Assembly: GCA_031269685.1 (NCBI GenBank)
Contig: JAISYU010000054.1
Span: forward strand, 1 to 39,040
Source: Dysgonamonadaceae bacterium
GTDB lineage: Bacteria; Bacteroidota; Bacteroidia; Bacteroidales; Azobacteroidaceae
DNA: 39,040 bases
Direction: 5' to 3'
The notes beneath the pieces are model-generated. The model ran no database searches, had not been told where the DNA came from, and saw nothing but the letters and a program-made list of their open reading frames with translations. The translations under genes and the position numbers were made by a program. This document shows, one piece after another, positions 10,538 to 18,923 of the stretch (position 1 is the first letter of the stretch; every line of letters starts with the position of its first letter).

Positions 10538-10699
10538 TTAGTCTTTTATGATTTTTGCAATTCCGGCGGCGACAAATTTTTTCGCCTGAATTTCATGCAG
10601 GACGCTTTTTGTACCTTTTTTGTGGTACTTTGCGCCCTCTCCCCACTCAACAGTTACAGGTTCTTGACCTTTAACTTCTTTTTCTGTTTCTTTTGCCAT
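10538..10699 (-). CDS. Small phage protein (53 aa), absent from the supplied track
   Basis: Manual translation: MAKETEKEVKGQEPVTVEWGEGAKYHKKGTKSVLHEIQAKKFVAAGIAKIIKD*; fills the capsid-connector gap. Confidence 0.65.
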   Translation of the reverse strand: MAKETEKEVKGQEPVTVEWGEGAKYHKKGTKSVLHEIQAKKFVAAGIAKIIKD

Positions 10700-10727
10700 G
10701 ATTTATACGTATTTAATAGTTGCTAAA

Positions 10728-12179
10728 TCAACTTTCACTCGTCAAGGTAAGCGCTTCTTTGATGTCTGCAAAGTCACCATGAATCGCACCGCCTATGTTG
10801 TTCGACGGCACGTAAAACAAGAAACGAATTTCCCCAACAATGGTAGTCCTGTTATGTAGGAGGTCATCGTTAACAAGTCCGGTACGCAGAGACGGAGACT
10901 CTTCTTCACCTTTCCAGATGTTTGACTCCAACAGGAGAAACTTACCGGCTGCGATTTTATTCGTAGTGATTACATTGAGACTCAACAGTTGGAACTGTCC
11001 CGTACCCGTCATAATCGGGAACAGGTACGCGCCAGTTGAGGTCGTTGTAAGAGCCATCGCCCACTTGTCACTCGGATTGATTACCAAAGTATCCGGCGCA
11101 AAATTCAGCGTTTCCAGTTGGCAAATAGCGGCTGCAATAGCATCAAAGTTTGTCGGATTTGCAATAGATCCGTCCAAAGATGTGCTAATGTACTGCGTAG
11201 CCTTTGCCAGAAGTAAAGTCGTGAGTTGATTCTCATAATCGCGATAAACCTTGTCGTTGAAAAGACGCTGGATAGCAGTCCAAACACGCGGCTTGTTGTT
11301 CATAAGCTCTTCGGTGACGACAATATATCCCGCTGCCTTCTGTACGTTCGCCTGATTGCGAATAAGCGACATTTTAACGTGTGGCTTCAATCCATTTTCA
11401 GCAACAACAGCAATAACGCCCGTTTCCGAACCTTCCTCATCAAATACATACGCTTCCGGCACTTGCGGAACTACCGAGATGTCGGCGATCTGGTGTATAT
11501 ACTGACGGGAACTGCGTGCGCGATACAGTTCGGGATCGCGGGTGACATTATCCAAAAGGTTGGCGCCGGTAGTGGTAGTAATGGCATTTGCCGTTGTCTG
11601 AATGTTTGCTGCAACGTGTTCGTTAGGCGCTTTTACAACAAACCCCGCAACCTCCCGCTTTATAGCATCCGCAAATTTGTCATACTGTTCAAAAAACGCC
11701 TTTTTCAGTCCGCCAATCACACCACCCCTTGCGTAAGGTGATTCCTTTAGGCTTGCGATCTCTGCACCTTGCGTTTTTAAAGTCTCTTGCATCTTTTTAA
11801 TCGCTTCGGGAGAGATACCGTTCTGTTCTCCATACTCTTTAAGTCTGTCGTTGAACGATTTCATCATTTTTTCCTCTGTGATAGCGCCTTCGTTAAATTG
11901 CTTAAATGTGGCGTTAAAATGGTCGGCTAATAACTGCAAACCTTTCCTTTCCTCGTCGGAAAGATTTACACCATCAGGCACAGAGAATCCGAGGACGGGA
12001 GCTGCGGCAATCATAGTACCAAATGCAATCCCTTCCAATGTTCCACTAAGACAAAACATTACGACAACAAGAGCAATCAAGCCCAGAGCCATAAAAGAAA
12101 GTCTCAGGTTACGGCGCCCCTGATAGCCAGGTAAGCCGCTTTTCTTTGAATTTCTGATTAAATTTTTTAAATAATCCAT
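10728..12179 (-). CDS. HK97-fold major capsid protein with hydrophobic N-terminal segment
   Basis: Long N-terminal coiled-coil region followed by capsid-like domain (VVAENGLKPHVKMSLIRNQANVQKAAGYIVVTEELM...LVINPSDKWAMAL...); directly after a protease gene. Confidence 0.82.
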   Translation of the reverse strand: MDYLKNLIRNSKKSGLPGYQGRRNLRLSFMALGLIALVVVMFCLSGTLEGIAFGTMIAAAPVLGFSVPDGVNLSDEERKGLQLLADHFNATFKQFNEGAITEEKMMKSFNDRLKEYGEQNGISPEAIKKMQETLKTQGAEIASLKESPYARGGVIGGLKKAFFEQYDKFADAIKREVAGFVVKAPNEHVAANIQTTANAITTTTGANLLDNVTRDPELYRARSSRQYIHQIADISVVPQVPEAYVFDEEGSETGVIAVVAENGLKPHVKMSLIRNQANVQKAAGYIVVTEELMNNKPRVWTAIQRLFNDKVYRDYENQLTTLLLAKATQYISTSLDGSIANPTNFDAIAAAICQLETLNFAPDTLVINPSDKWAMALTTTSTGAYLFPIMTGTGQFQLLSLNVITTNKIAAGKFLLLESNIWKGEEESPSLRTGLVNDDLLHNRTTIVGEIRFLFYVPSNNIGGAIHGDFADIKEALTLTSES

Positions 12180-12184
12180 TGTTT

Positions 12185-13090
12185 TTAATTTTTTACTGTT
12201 TTACCAATTTTCTCAAATAAACTCTCTTGTTTGAGTGTCGACGGCGCAGGTTCAGATAGCACAATGCTGACGACCTCAAACATACTTCTCCTTTTTTGCG
12301 TGTCCTGGGACGGCGCAGGTATTCTATTTACAGTGTCCTGGGACGGCTGTATAGTTTTCGTTTCAATAGTAGGTGTGATAGGATTAGAACCAAAAAGAAC
12401 CGCCGAACCCTCTTTTAATTTCGCTTCGGATACTGCATAGAAATAGCCTTTCTTTTCTACTGCTTCACGGTTTACTATCCGGTCAATATATTTGTCCCAG
12501 CTCGCCTTCTCTTCTTTATAGTACTCGTCGTCGGAATTGACACACAACTCAAGGCGGACATATTCCATTCCTACCGAATGATTAAGAACATTACCTTTTG
12601 CATAATGTTCAAACATTTTCTGATTGTCCGATTTGCGTATTTTAGCCTCAAAGATTAAAGCCTCTGTTTCTCCGTCAACGTCTAAACCCAGATCGCGCCA
12701 TTTCATTTTCTCGGTCTTGGCTTTTACATCACGGGAAATAACGCCGTCAAAATCATGCTTATGTTGCTCCAACAAATACAGCCCTTTTGTTTCCGACAAT
12801 GTCTTTTTCCAAAGTCCATCTATATGAACGTCGCTGTGGCTATCTAAAACATTTGTAGTATTGATAATCGCATGGACGGTTATCTCTTCTTTAGCCAAAA
12901 GAGTCTCAACGGTTTCGGCTTCCGACTTGTTAGTCGATCCTTCTCCCTCTTTAACAGGGCTTTTGAAAACAAATGAAAATGCATCCGCATGTTTTATTCC
13001 ATGCTTCTTATGCTGAAGCAATTCATCTTTGTTTTTCTTTAAAAACTCAAAAATCTCCTGCGTTGTCTCGAATTTACTTAAATCTATCAT
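12185..13090 (-). CDS. Prohead maturation protease-like protein
   Basis: EITVHAIINTTNVLDSHSDVHIDGLWKKTL, LLEQHKHDFDG (candidate His) and GNVLNHSVGME (candidate Ser); between portal and capsid. Confidence 0.75.
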   Translation of the reverse strand: MIDLSKFETTQEIFEFLKKNKDELLQHKKHGIKHADAFSFVFKSPVKEGEGSTNKSEAETVETLLAKEEITVHAIINTTNVLDSHSDVHIDGLWKKTLSETKGLYLLEQHKHDFDGVISRDVKAKTEKMKWRDLGLDVDGETEALIFEAKIRKSDNQKMFEHYAKGNVLNHSVGMEYVRLELCVNSDDEYYKEEKASWDKYIDRIVNREAVEKKGYFYAVSEAKLKEGSAVLFGSNPITPTIETKTIQPSQDTVNRIPAPSQDTQKRRSMFEVVSIVLSEPAPSTLKQESLFEKIGKTVKN

Positions 13091-13200
13091 TTCAGTATAA
13101 TTTTTTTATCCTGCAACTCTTTGTTTCTTTTCTCTCTACACCGCTCAATCTCTTTTTTTGATATAGGTGGTAGAGATGTATTTTCCCTTTGATTACTCAT
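13087..13200 (-). CDS. Small basic phage protein (37 aa)
   Basis: MSNQRENTSLPPISKKEIERCREKRNKELQDKKIILK; start overlaps the portal stop and its stop overlaps the protease start. Confidence 0.5.
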   Translation of the reverse strand: MSNQRENTSLPPISKKEIERCREKRNKELQDKKIILK

Positions 13201-14473
13201 TGCCTTCCTGTTTAATGTAATACCTATCCCCGTCGGGAATTTCGTCCATTCCAATCGACGACCGCCACTCATTGATGGTTATCGCTCCATTCTGATATGC
13301 TATCTGATTGGCAGCGTTATGTGATCGCAAGGCTTCCGCTTCTTCCTTTTTTGCCTCTTTCAAATACTCAACTTCTGAAAAGTCTATGATAAATTGCTTA
13401 TTTTCCTTATCTAAACCCATAAAATGGGTAAACTTTTCACTATATATTTTTGAGAAAGGAATTACCGCATCTTGATACAGCCGTTTTGTTGCTGTATCTC
13501 CATTGGTAAAAGTTGCACCTTTTGAGTTCGCTAAAAGTTCAAACGGGAAATTAAAGGCGTCGCTTATCTGTTCTTTATTTAATTTGATACCATCAAACAA
13601 CATTAACTCTTGTACGTTGTATGTGATTGGTATCCAACCGAGATTAGCATCGGTAATAATTACTTTCTTCTGACGCTCTTTAAGCCCATAACTACTCCAA
13701 CCTCTTTGCAGATTGTCCTTCTCGCCTTTTGTAAGTGGAACACTGCCGCCATCGTCGGTTTTCTTGTTCGTAAGTATACCTTGCGCCCCACGGTCTTTAT
13801 TGAGTGTGTACACGGCTTCATTTGCCAAAACAGAGTTTCTTACCTCATACGCAAGCGATGCAAGACGGGATTTCCCGCGAATATCATACGGGGAAAAGTT
13901 CAAATTTTGATAAACGTCCCTGACGTGCAATATGCAACTCTTGTCTATCTCTTTGCGATTACCATTAATATTAAGTATATACGATTTTACAATATCATTA
14001 ATATCATGTTGCAAATACATCTTTCCTGTATACTCGATTTCGATATTTCGAGGGCTAATCACACAAATGCTTGTCGCATCTTTTGCCGAAAATCCAATGG
14101 GAATACCAAAAATAAAAAACACCTCGCCATATAAAAGACGGTACGTTTCCGCCTGAATGATAAACTCCGTCCATGTCTGAAGTGGATTAGGATTGCTAAA
14201 TAATTGAAAAACACTTCTGTTTTGGCTTTTGACGTCGTTGTCGGCACCATCTACCAGCCACCATTTGCCGTTTGCCATTGCAGAAGATAATTTGCCAATA
14301 ATGGTCGATACGGAGCTGCATTCCTCATACGCACGCGCTAAATCCCCACTTCTTTCAAAATCAAAAGTAATAGGCGCGTGCTGACTGTCTCCTCCCCAAT
14401 GGAAAAACTGAATATCACTGTTATTAAATTTATGATACCCAAAAGTCGATAAAAAATTGTCTACTAAACCCAC
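13193..14473 (-). CDS. HK97-type phage portal protein
   Basis: VSTIIGKLSSAMANGKWW, FSNPNPLQTWTEFIIQAETYRLLYGEVFF, FELLANSKGATFTNGDTATKRLYQDAVIPFSKIYSEKF are portal-like; position after terminase. Confidence 0.87.
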   Translation of the reverse strand: MGLVDNFLSTFGYHKFNNSDIQFFHWGGDSQHAPITFDFERSGDLARAYEECSSVSTIIGKLSSAMANGKWWLVDGADNDVKSQNRSVFQLFSNPNPLQTWTEFIIQAETYRLLYGEVFFIFGIPIGFSAKDATSICVISPRNIEIEYTGKMYLQHDINDIVKSYILNINGNRKEIDKSCILHVRDVYQNLNFSPYDIRGKSRLASLAYEVRNSVLANEAVYTLNKDRGAQGILTNKKTDDGGSVPLTKGEKDNLQRGWSSYGLKERQKKVIITDANLGWIPITYNVQELMLFDGIKLNKEQISDAFNFPFELLANSKGATFTNGDTATKRLYQDAVIPFSKIYSEKFTHFMGLDKENKQFIIDFSEVEYLKEAKKEEAEALRSHNAANQIAYQNGAITINEWRSSIGMDEIPDGDRYYIKQEGNE

Positions 14474-14526
14474 TGCCTACTTTTTAATGCACAAAAGTAA
14501 GCAAGTAAATGACAAAGAAAAAGAGG

Positions 14527-14582
14527 TATAAATAGTATATAAATAACTTATAAATAAGTCGGTTATGTGAAGTATATAAATT
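14527..14582. repeat. Helically phased TATAAATA octamers upstream of portal gene
   Basis: TATAAATA at 14527, 14538 and 14549 (11-bp period) plus TATAAATT at 14575. Confidence 0.7.
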
Positions 14583-15051
14583 AAGATTTTATATCATACA
14601 GCAATCTCCGTCTGTAATAATTTGCAGCATCGGAAAGTACATCGACGGATATGGTAGGGTTCTGTTTGTCCCCTATCATATAATTCTCAGTCATTCCAAT
14701 AAAACGGACATATTCAACCTGTTCATAGTCTGGGTCGGTAATAAGGTTTTCATTCAGCCATTCGGATTGTGCCGTCACGCGCTCTATTAGTTTTTTCTTC
14801 GGAGCATAAAGCCTTATATCAACATCAGGCAAAAGGGCGCGTAAATTTTTGCCGTCCTGCATAAAAATAGAGCAGTCATAACGGATTTGTTCAACGTTTG
14901 CTGCATTTTCGGCTATTAACTTGTTCAACTCTTCCGCGCCGTCAGCAAAGAAAACATCGTCAAGATACATCTTTCCTCCTTGTTCAAAGGTTACGATAAA
15001 ACAAAAGCCAGCCGATGATGGTTTGGCAAATATTATTTTTTCTTGTGCCAT
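14581..15051 (-). CDS. Standalone TerL nuclease-domain-like (RNase H-fold) protein, apparently degenerate
   Basis: FCFIVTFEQGGKMYLDDVFFADG...YDCSIFMQDGKNLRALL...LIERVTAQSEWLNENLI...SVDVLSDAANYYRRRLL matches the layout of terminase C-terminal nuclease domains. Confidence 0.55.
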   Translation of the reverse strand: MAQEKIIFAKPSSAGFCFIVTFEQGGKMYLDDVFFADGAEELNKLIAENAANVEQIRYDCSIFMQDGKNLRALLPDVDIRLYAPKKKLIERVTAQSEWLNENLITDPDYEQVEYVRFIGMTENYMIGDKQNPTISVDVLSDAANYYRRRLLYDIKS

Positions 15052-16355
15052 GATTCAAATTTTTGAAGTTGTATTTGTTTAACACCTAAATGGTATATCA
15101 TTCCCATCAACAGCATATCAAGATAGTCGGGCGACCTTTGTATTATCTCCTTCATTCTTTCCTTTGAAATGATACGCTTTTTCGCCTTGTCATCATCTAT
15201 ATTGGCATTGATAAGCAACTGTAATTCTTCAATAATCAACTGTTTCTGTTCCTCATTACAAATTATCTGCAACTCGCGATTATTGATTTTCTCGGCAAGT
15301 TTGAACGCACACTCATCTTTGATTGAAGCGTACAAATCAGGATTAAGAGCAGTCGCCCCGCCGTGAAACGTCTTTATACCCTCTATGTAACTGTTTAGAT
15401 ATGCACCTAACCCGTCACTATCGGCTACTGTTTGAGAATGTCCTACGCCGTTTTTTTGCATCAAATCCCGCAGATCTTCCTCTATACTTTTGCCTGTCGA
15501 TTTATCTTTGTCTATCTTAATCGTGCATCGTAGCCCGTTCCATAAGCCGACAATAAATTTATCCCGCCCCTGCATTGCAAGATCGGCTGATATAGATTTC
15601 TTTCCTGCCGGCGCCGTGTTCGTGAAACAGTCGGAAATTGCATCAAAATCACACAGGCTGCCAGGTTCATTTTCATAATCCCAATTTCCATACAATAACC
15701 GTTCACGCATCGCCTTGTCTTTTATCTCGTTAAGGTTGCGTATGTAATCGTCCGTCAAATATGGATTATCAGTACATAGAGCAGGGATATAGCAATACGG
15801 CGCTTTGATTATTCCCAATATATGGGGTTTGTAAAAATCGGTATATAGCCAATTTTTTTTAGGATTACAGGTTAAAAACAGTTTGGGGGGTATGCCGTAT
15901 TTATCATTTAGATGCCGACCTATTCGCGATTTTAATACTTCAAATGCTTTGTAATGCACTTCACCAGCCTCCTCGATCCAACCTCCGGTATATTCCTTTG
16001 ACCCTAACCGCTCAAACATCGGATCTTTTTTAGGATATAGCGTTAAGTCCAGAAAAATAATCTCAGAGCCGTTGGAAAACTTTATACCGTTATCATTCGG
16101 CTTATAATGCGGGAAATTGTGCCGCTGCGCCACTTTCGTCCACGTAACTAATACGGATTCCCGACAATCTTTCAGATTATTGCGCCCGATAAACCATCGC
16201 GTTTCAGGTAAGAAATATCCGCATTGCATCAACCATTCACAACCCAAAAAACTTTTACCGGAACCGGCTGAGCCACCATAAAGAATGTACTTATAAATAT
16301 CATCTTTAAGATATTCATACGCCTTTCGCTGTCTCAGATTGATCACCTCTTGCAT
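15033..16355 (-). CDS. terL: Terminase large subunit
   Basis: Walker A GGSAGSGKS, EAGEVHYKAF near Walker B region, nuclease domain SADLAMQGRDKFIVGLW and TVADSDGLGAYL. Confidence 0.93.
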   Translation of the reverse strand: MQEVINLRQRKAYEYLKDDIYKYILYGGSAGSGKSFLGCEWLMQCGYFLPETRWFIGRNNLKDCRESVLVTWTKVAQRHNFPHYKPNDNGIKFSNGSEIIFLDLTLYPKKDPMFERLGSKEYTGGWIEEAGEVHYKAFEVLKSRIGRHLNDKYGIPPKLFLTCNPKKNWLYTDFYKPHILGIIKAPYCYIPALCTDNPYLTDDYIRNLNEIKDKAMRERLLYGNWDYENEPGSLCDFDAISDCFTNTAPAGKKSISADLAMQGRDKFIVGLWNGLRCTIKIDKDKSTGKSIEEDLRDLMQKNGVGHSQTVADSDGLGAYLNSYIEGIKTFHGGATALNPDLYASIKDECAFKLAEKINNRELQIICNEEQKQLIIEELQLLINANIDDDKAKKRIISKERMKEIIQRSPDYLDMLLMGMIYHLGVKQIQLQKFESWHKKK

Positions 16356-16893
16356 CTTCTTTTATATTAGGCATTGATGGTAGGAAACTAAAACCGGTAA
16401 ATTCAACCTTTTTGCCTTCGGATGTGTGATCAATTTTTATTGGCTGTTTATTCCATATTTCCGGCTTCTTCTGTTTGAGCCACAATGCAGCCGCACCCGT
16501 ATCCGGTGGTAGTTCCTGTATTGTTTCTTGGACAATCTCTAAATCTGTAATAATTTTCCCCTTGCCATCGCAATAAGGACAATCTTCGTCTCGACCACCG
16601 CAGTCACATTTTTTCTCAATGAATTTCCGTACCTGCGTTTTTACTTTTAATCCGGTAGCCCTACGGTAAAGCGAGTTTTCCACCACTATTTCAAGTGGTT
16701 TGCGTCCCCTTTTTAATGCCTTTAATAATTCGGGCGTTTTTTGAACAAGGGTAGAGAAATAAGAGGTGTTATAACCAAAATACTTTGCTATGTCCTTGTT
16801 GTCAAGACCATCGCGCGCTAAACCTTCGACTATCGCCAAATTATCAGCATCATTAATCGGATCTGCGAAAGTGTATGTTATTTTTCGTGCCAT
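16315..16893 (-). CDS. terS: Terminase small subunit-like, with zinc-ribbon-like Cys cluster
   Basis: N-terminal HTH (AIVEGLARDGLDNKDIAKYFGYNTSYFSTLVQKTPELLKALKRGR); CDCGGRDEDCPYCDGKG; upstream of terL. Confidence 0.75.
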   Translation of the reverse strand: MARKITYTFADPINDADNLAIVEGLARDGLDNKDIAKYFGYNTSYFSTLVQKTPELLKALKRGRKPLEIVVENSLYRRATGLKVKTQVRKFIEKKCDCGGRDEDCPYCDGKGKIITDLEIVQETIQELPPDTGAAALWLKQKKPEIWNKQPIKIDHTSEGKKVEFTGFSFLPSMPNIKEDARGDQSETAKGV

Positions 16894-17627
16894 TATAAAA
16901 ACATTTCTGTTTTTTGCATCAATTCTTCGCCCTTTACATACTTGTCATCGGGATTGTATCCAAAGAGTTCAAGAAAAGCGGCTTTATTGTCTATATTGTC
17001 AAAAGAAACCATAAAATAATTTTCACTTGCTTGCCAGTTATCTTTTATGCTCTCTTTGATGTTTTGCTTTAATTCCTTCATTGCTTCCCTACGTTCTTCG
17101 TAAGGTTTGTCAATGTCAGCCATGTCCTTTTCTATGAGGTCTATCGGTGCACTTTTAAGAGCCAACGATGTTTGAGCCGCAATCAAGTTCATATCCCCAT
17201 CATCCAAGCCCGCCAATTTGTAATCTATCTCAGGTAGTATTGCCCCCAGCAAGTCCAAGTCAAACGCCCCTTGTACAGTTTTTGAGTTCATGAAGACATT
17301 TTGTTCTTTTTCTGTCTTCTCATCCAAATTGACCTTTTCAACCTTTATATCGTAATCCGCCTCTGTCGTTCCGTCATAACCGTTCAGAATATCCAGCGCC
17401 TTTAACCGTTTGTGTCCACTTATCAGCGTGCCGGTACGTTCATTCCAAACGATACCGCCGCAAAAGGCTACCCGCTTAAAATTCTTTTTGAGTTCGGAAA
17501 CTACATTGGCATTTTCTTTACGTGGATTGTAAGGTGCGATCTGTATCTGGCTACGTTTTATTACAACCGTTTCGGATTCGTTATAATTTCGCTTCTGCTC
17601 TTTTCCTTTCGTGATATTCATATTCAA
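16893..17627 (-). CDS. ParB/sulfiredoxin-fold domain protein
   Basis: IQIAPYNPRKENANVVSELKKNFKRVAFCGGIVWNERTGTLISGHKRLKAL is ParB-like; paired with PAPS reductase. Confidence 0.85.
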   Translation of the reverse strand: MNMNITKGKEQKRNYNESETVVIKRSQIQIAPYNPRKENANVVSELKKNFKRVAFCGGIVWNERTGTLISGHKRLKALDILNGYDGTTEADYDIKVEKVNLDEKTEKEQNVFMNSKTVQGAFDLDLLGAILPEIDYKLAGLDDGDMNLIAAQTSLALKSAPIDLIEKDMADIDKPYEERREAMKELKQNIKESIKDNWQASENYFMVSFDNIDNKAAFLELFGYNPDDKYVKGEELMQKTEMFL

Positions 17628-18285
17628 ATACTTTTTGTTCTGTTATTGGAAACATCTTTATTACTTTTCGGTAATCATCATGATGATTACGCTTGCACCA
17701 TAAAAGAAAATTTATATCATTTACCGCACAACCGGAAGATGCTGAACCCACCTTCCCATAATTTATCGGCTCAATAAGATCGTTTTGCCTGATATATGCC
17801 AGCACATCCCTGTTTTTCCATTCGGACAGAGGATAGCATTTTTTTGTCTTTTCACAAATACAATTACCCTCGTATGTCCGTAACATTAACCGCCTGTTTA
17901 GCCCGTCCGATTGCTTGAAACCATAAAAAACCCATTCGATGCCCGTTTTCATACGGATAGAATCGGTTATTTTTCCGAGTGTGTAGTTTTTAACTTTGCC
18001 GTTTTGCCTCATTCCGAGATTGCCTGATTTTATGTAACTTGGCAAAGCATAGTGTAATGTCTGTATGAATTGTACACTATACCGATTTTCCGCCCACAAG
18101 ATATATTTATTAATGTGTTCCAGATTCGGAACAATGTACATATATACGCAAATAATATCTTTAAAGTGTGGGCGAATCATATCTAATAAGGCTATACTGT
18201 CTTTACCCGTTGCAGAGTGAAACAATATAGCCTTATCTGTCGCCGAAGCAACTTTTAAAATTGCCTCAAAGGGTGACATCACCAT
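17581..18285 (-). CDS. PAPS reductase/PP-loop ATP pyrophosphatase family protein
   Basis: PP-loop LFHSATGKDSIALLDMI, plus GFKQSDGLNRRLML, YPLSEWKNRDVLAYIRQNDL. Confidence 0.87.
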   Translation of the reverse strand: MVMSPFEAILKVASATDKAILFHSATGKDSIALLDMIRPHFKDIICVYMYIVPNLEHINKYILWAENRYSVQFIQTLHYALPSYIKSGNLGMRQNGKVKNYTLGKITDSIRMKTGIEWVFYGFKQSDGLNRRLMLRTYEGNCICEKTKKCYPLSEWKNRDVLAYIRQNDLIEPINYGKVGSASSGCAVNDINFLLWCKRNHHDDYRKVIKMFPITEQKVFEYEYHERKRAEAKL

Positions 18286-18356
18286 CTTTCTCCTACCCTG
18301 TTACGCAACCAGGTTTGTACCTGTGGGTTTAACCCCCTTGCTCCTCCTTCTGCCAT
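18279..18356 (-). CDS. Candidate 25-aa micro-ORF overlapping the PAPS reductase start
   Basis: MAEGGARGLNPQVQTWLRNRVGERW*; its TGA lies inside the ATGGTGATG start region of the next gene. Confidence 0.45.
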   Translation of the reverse strand: MAEGGARGLNPQVQTWLRNRVGERW

Positions 18357-18382
18357 AATTTTGTAAATTAAAGTGTTAATAA

Positions 18383-18832
18383 TTATTTATAGTTGTTTTC
18401 AACTATCTCACCAAGACTGAATATAAACAAGCCATCAGAATCTTTTTCATCACCGTTAATTTCTTCATCGTTTAACAGCAAATCATAAAGGCTTTCAGGT
18501 TTTTCTTTTTTATATTCATCGTATAATATACGGTTTTCATCGAAACTTCTTAGACTGTCATAGGTCACAGCCTCATAACCTTTACATCGACAAACAAAAA
18601 ACTTGCCGGTATAGCCCACCCTGAATTTGATGAACTCTATATGTTTTAACCCGTAATATTTATTACCTGCTTTTGTAAAATTCGGTTTAGGTTCTTTACT
18701 TTCAACCGATAATCTACTAAAATAAAATTGAGATACGGCACGATATTCACGTACTTTTGTACCTGCAACAATTTCATCTGCATATCGTGTCTGCAAAATC
18801 AATTCAATGCTATTGTCTTTGTTTAGAATCAT
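18383..18832 (-). CDS. ASCH/PUA-like domain protein
   Basis: ELILQTRYADEIVAGTKVREYRAVSQFYFSRL (K/G-x-K-x-x-E-x-R signature) and YTGKFFVCRCKGYEAV. Confidence 0.65.
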   Translation of the reverse strand: MILNKDNSIELILQTRYADEIVAGTKVREYRAVSQFYFSRLSVESKEPKPNFTKAGNKYYGLKHIEFIKFRVGYTGKFFVCRCKGYEAVTYDSLRSFDENRILYDEYKKEKPESLYDLLLNDEEINGDEKDSDGLFIFSLGEIVENNYK

Positions 18833-18836
18833 GCAA

Positions 18837-18867
18837 CAAAAGTACTATTATTTTTTTTAAACGCAAG
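18837..18867 (-). promoter_or_regulatory. Bacteroidetes-type promoter for ASCH gene
   Basis: Minus-strand -7 TACTTTTG (plus CAAAAGTA 18837-18844) and imperfect -33 CTTG (plus CAAG 18864-18867), 19-nt spacing; predicted near-leaderless start at 18832. Confidence 0.5.
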
Positions 18868-18909
18868 GGTATAAACGGAAAAGTTATTTATATTTTATTT
18901 ATACCCTTG
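18864..18909. repeat. 12-bp perfect inverted repeat, candidate operator
   Basis: CAAGGGTATAAA (18864-18875) and TTTATACCCTTG (18898-18909), overlapping the predicted -33 element. Confidence 0.75.
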
Positions 18910-18923
18910 TGTCTGATGCTTTA

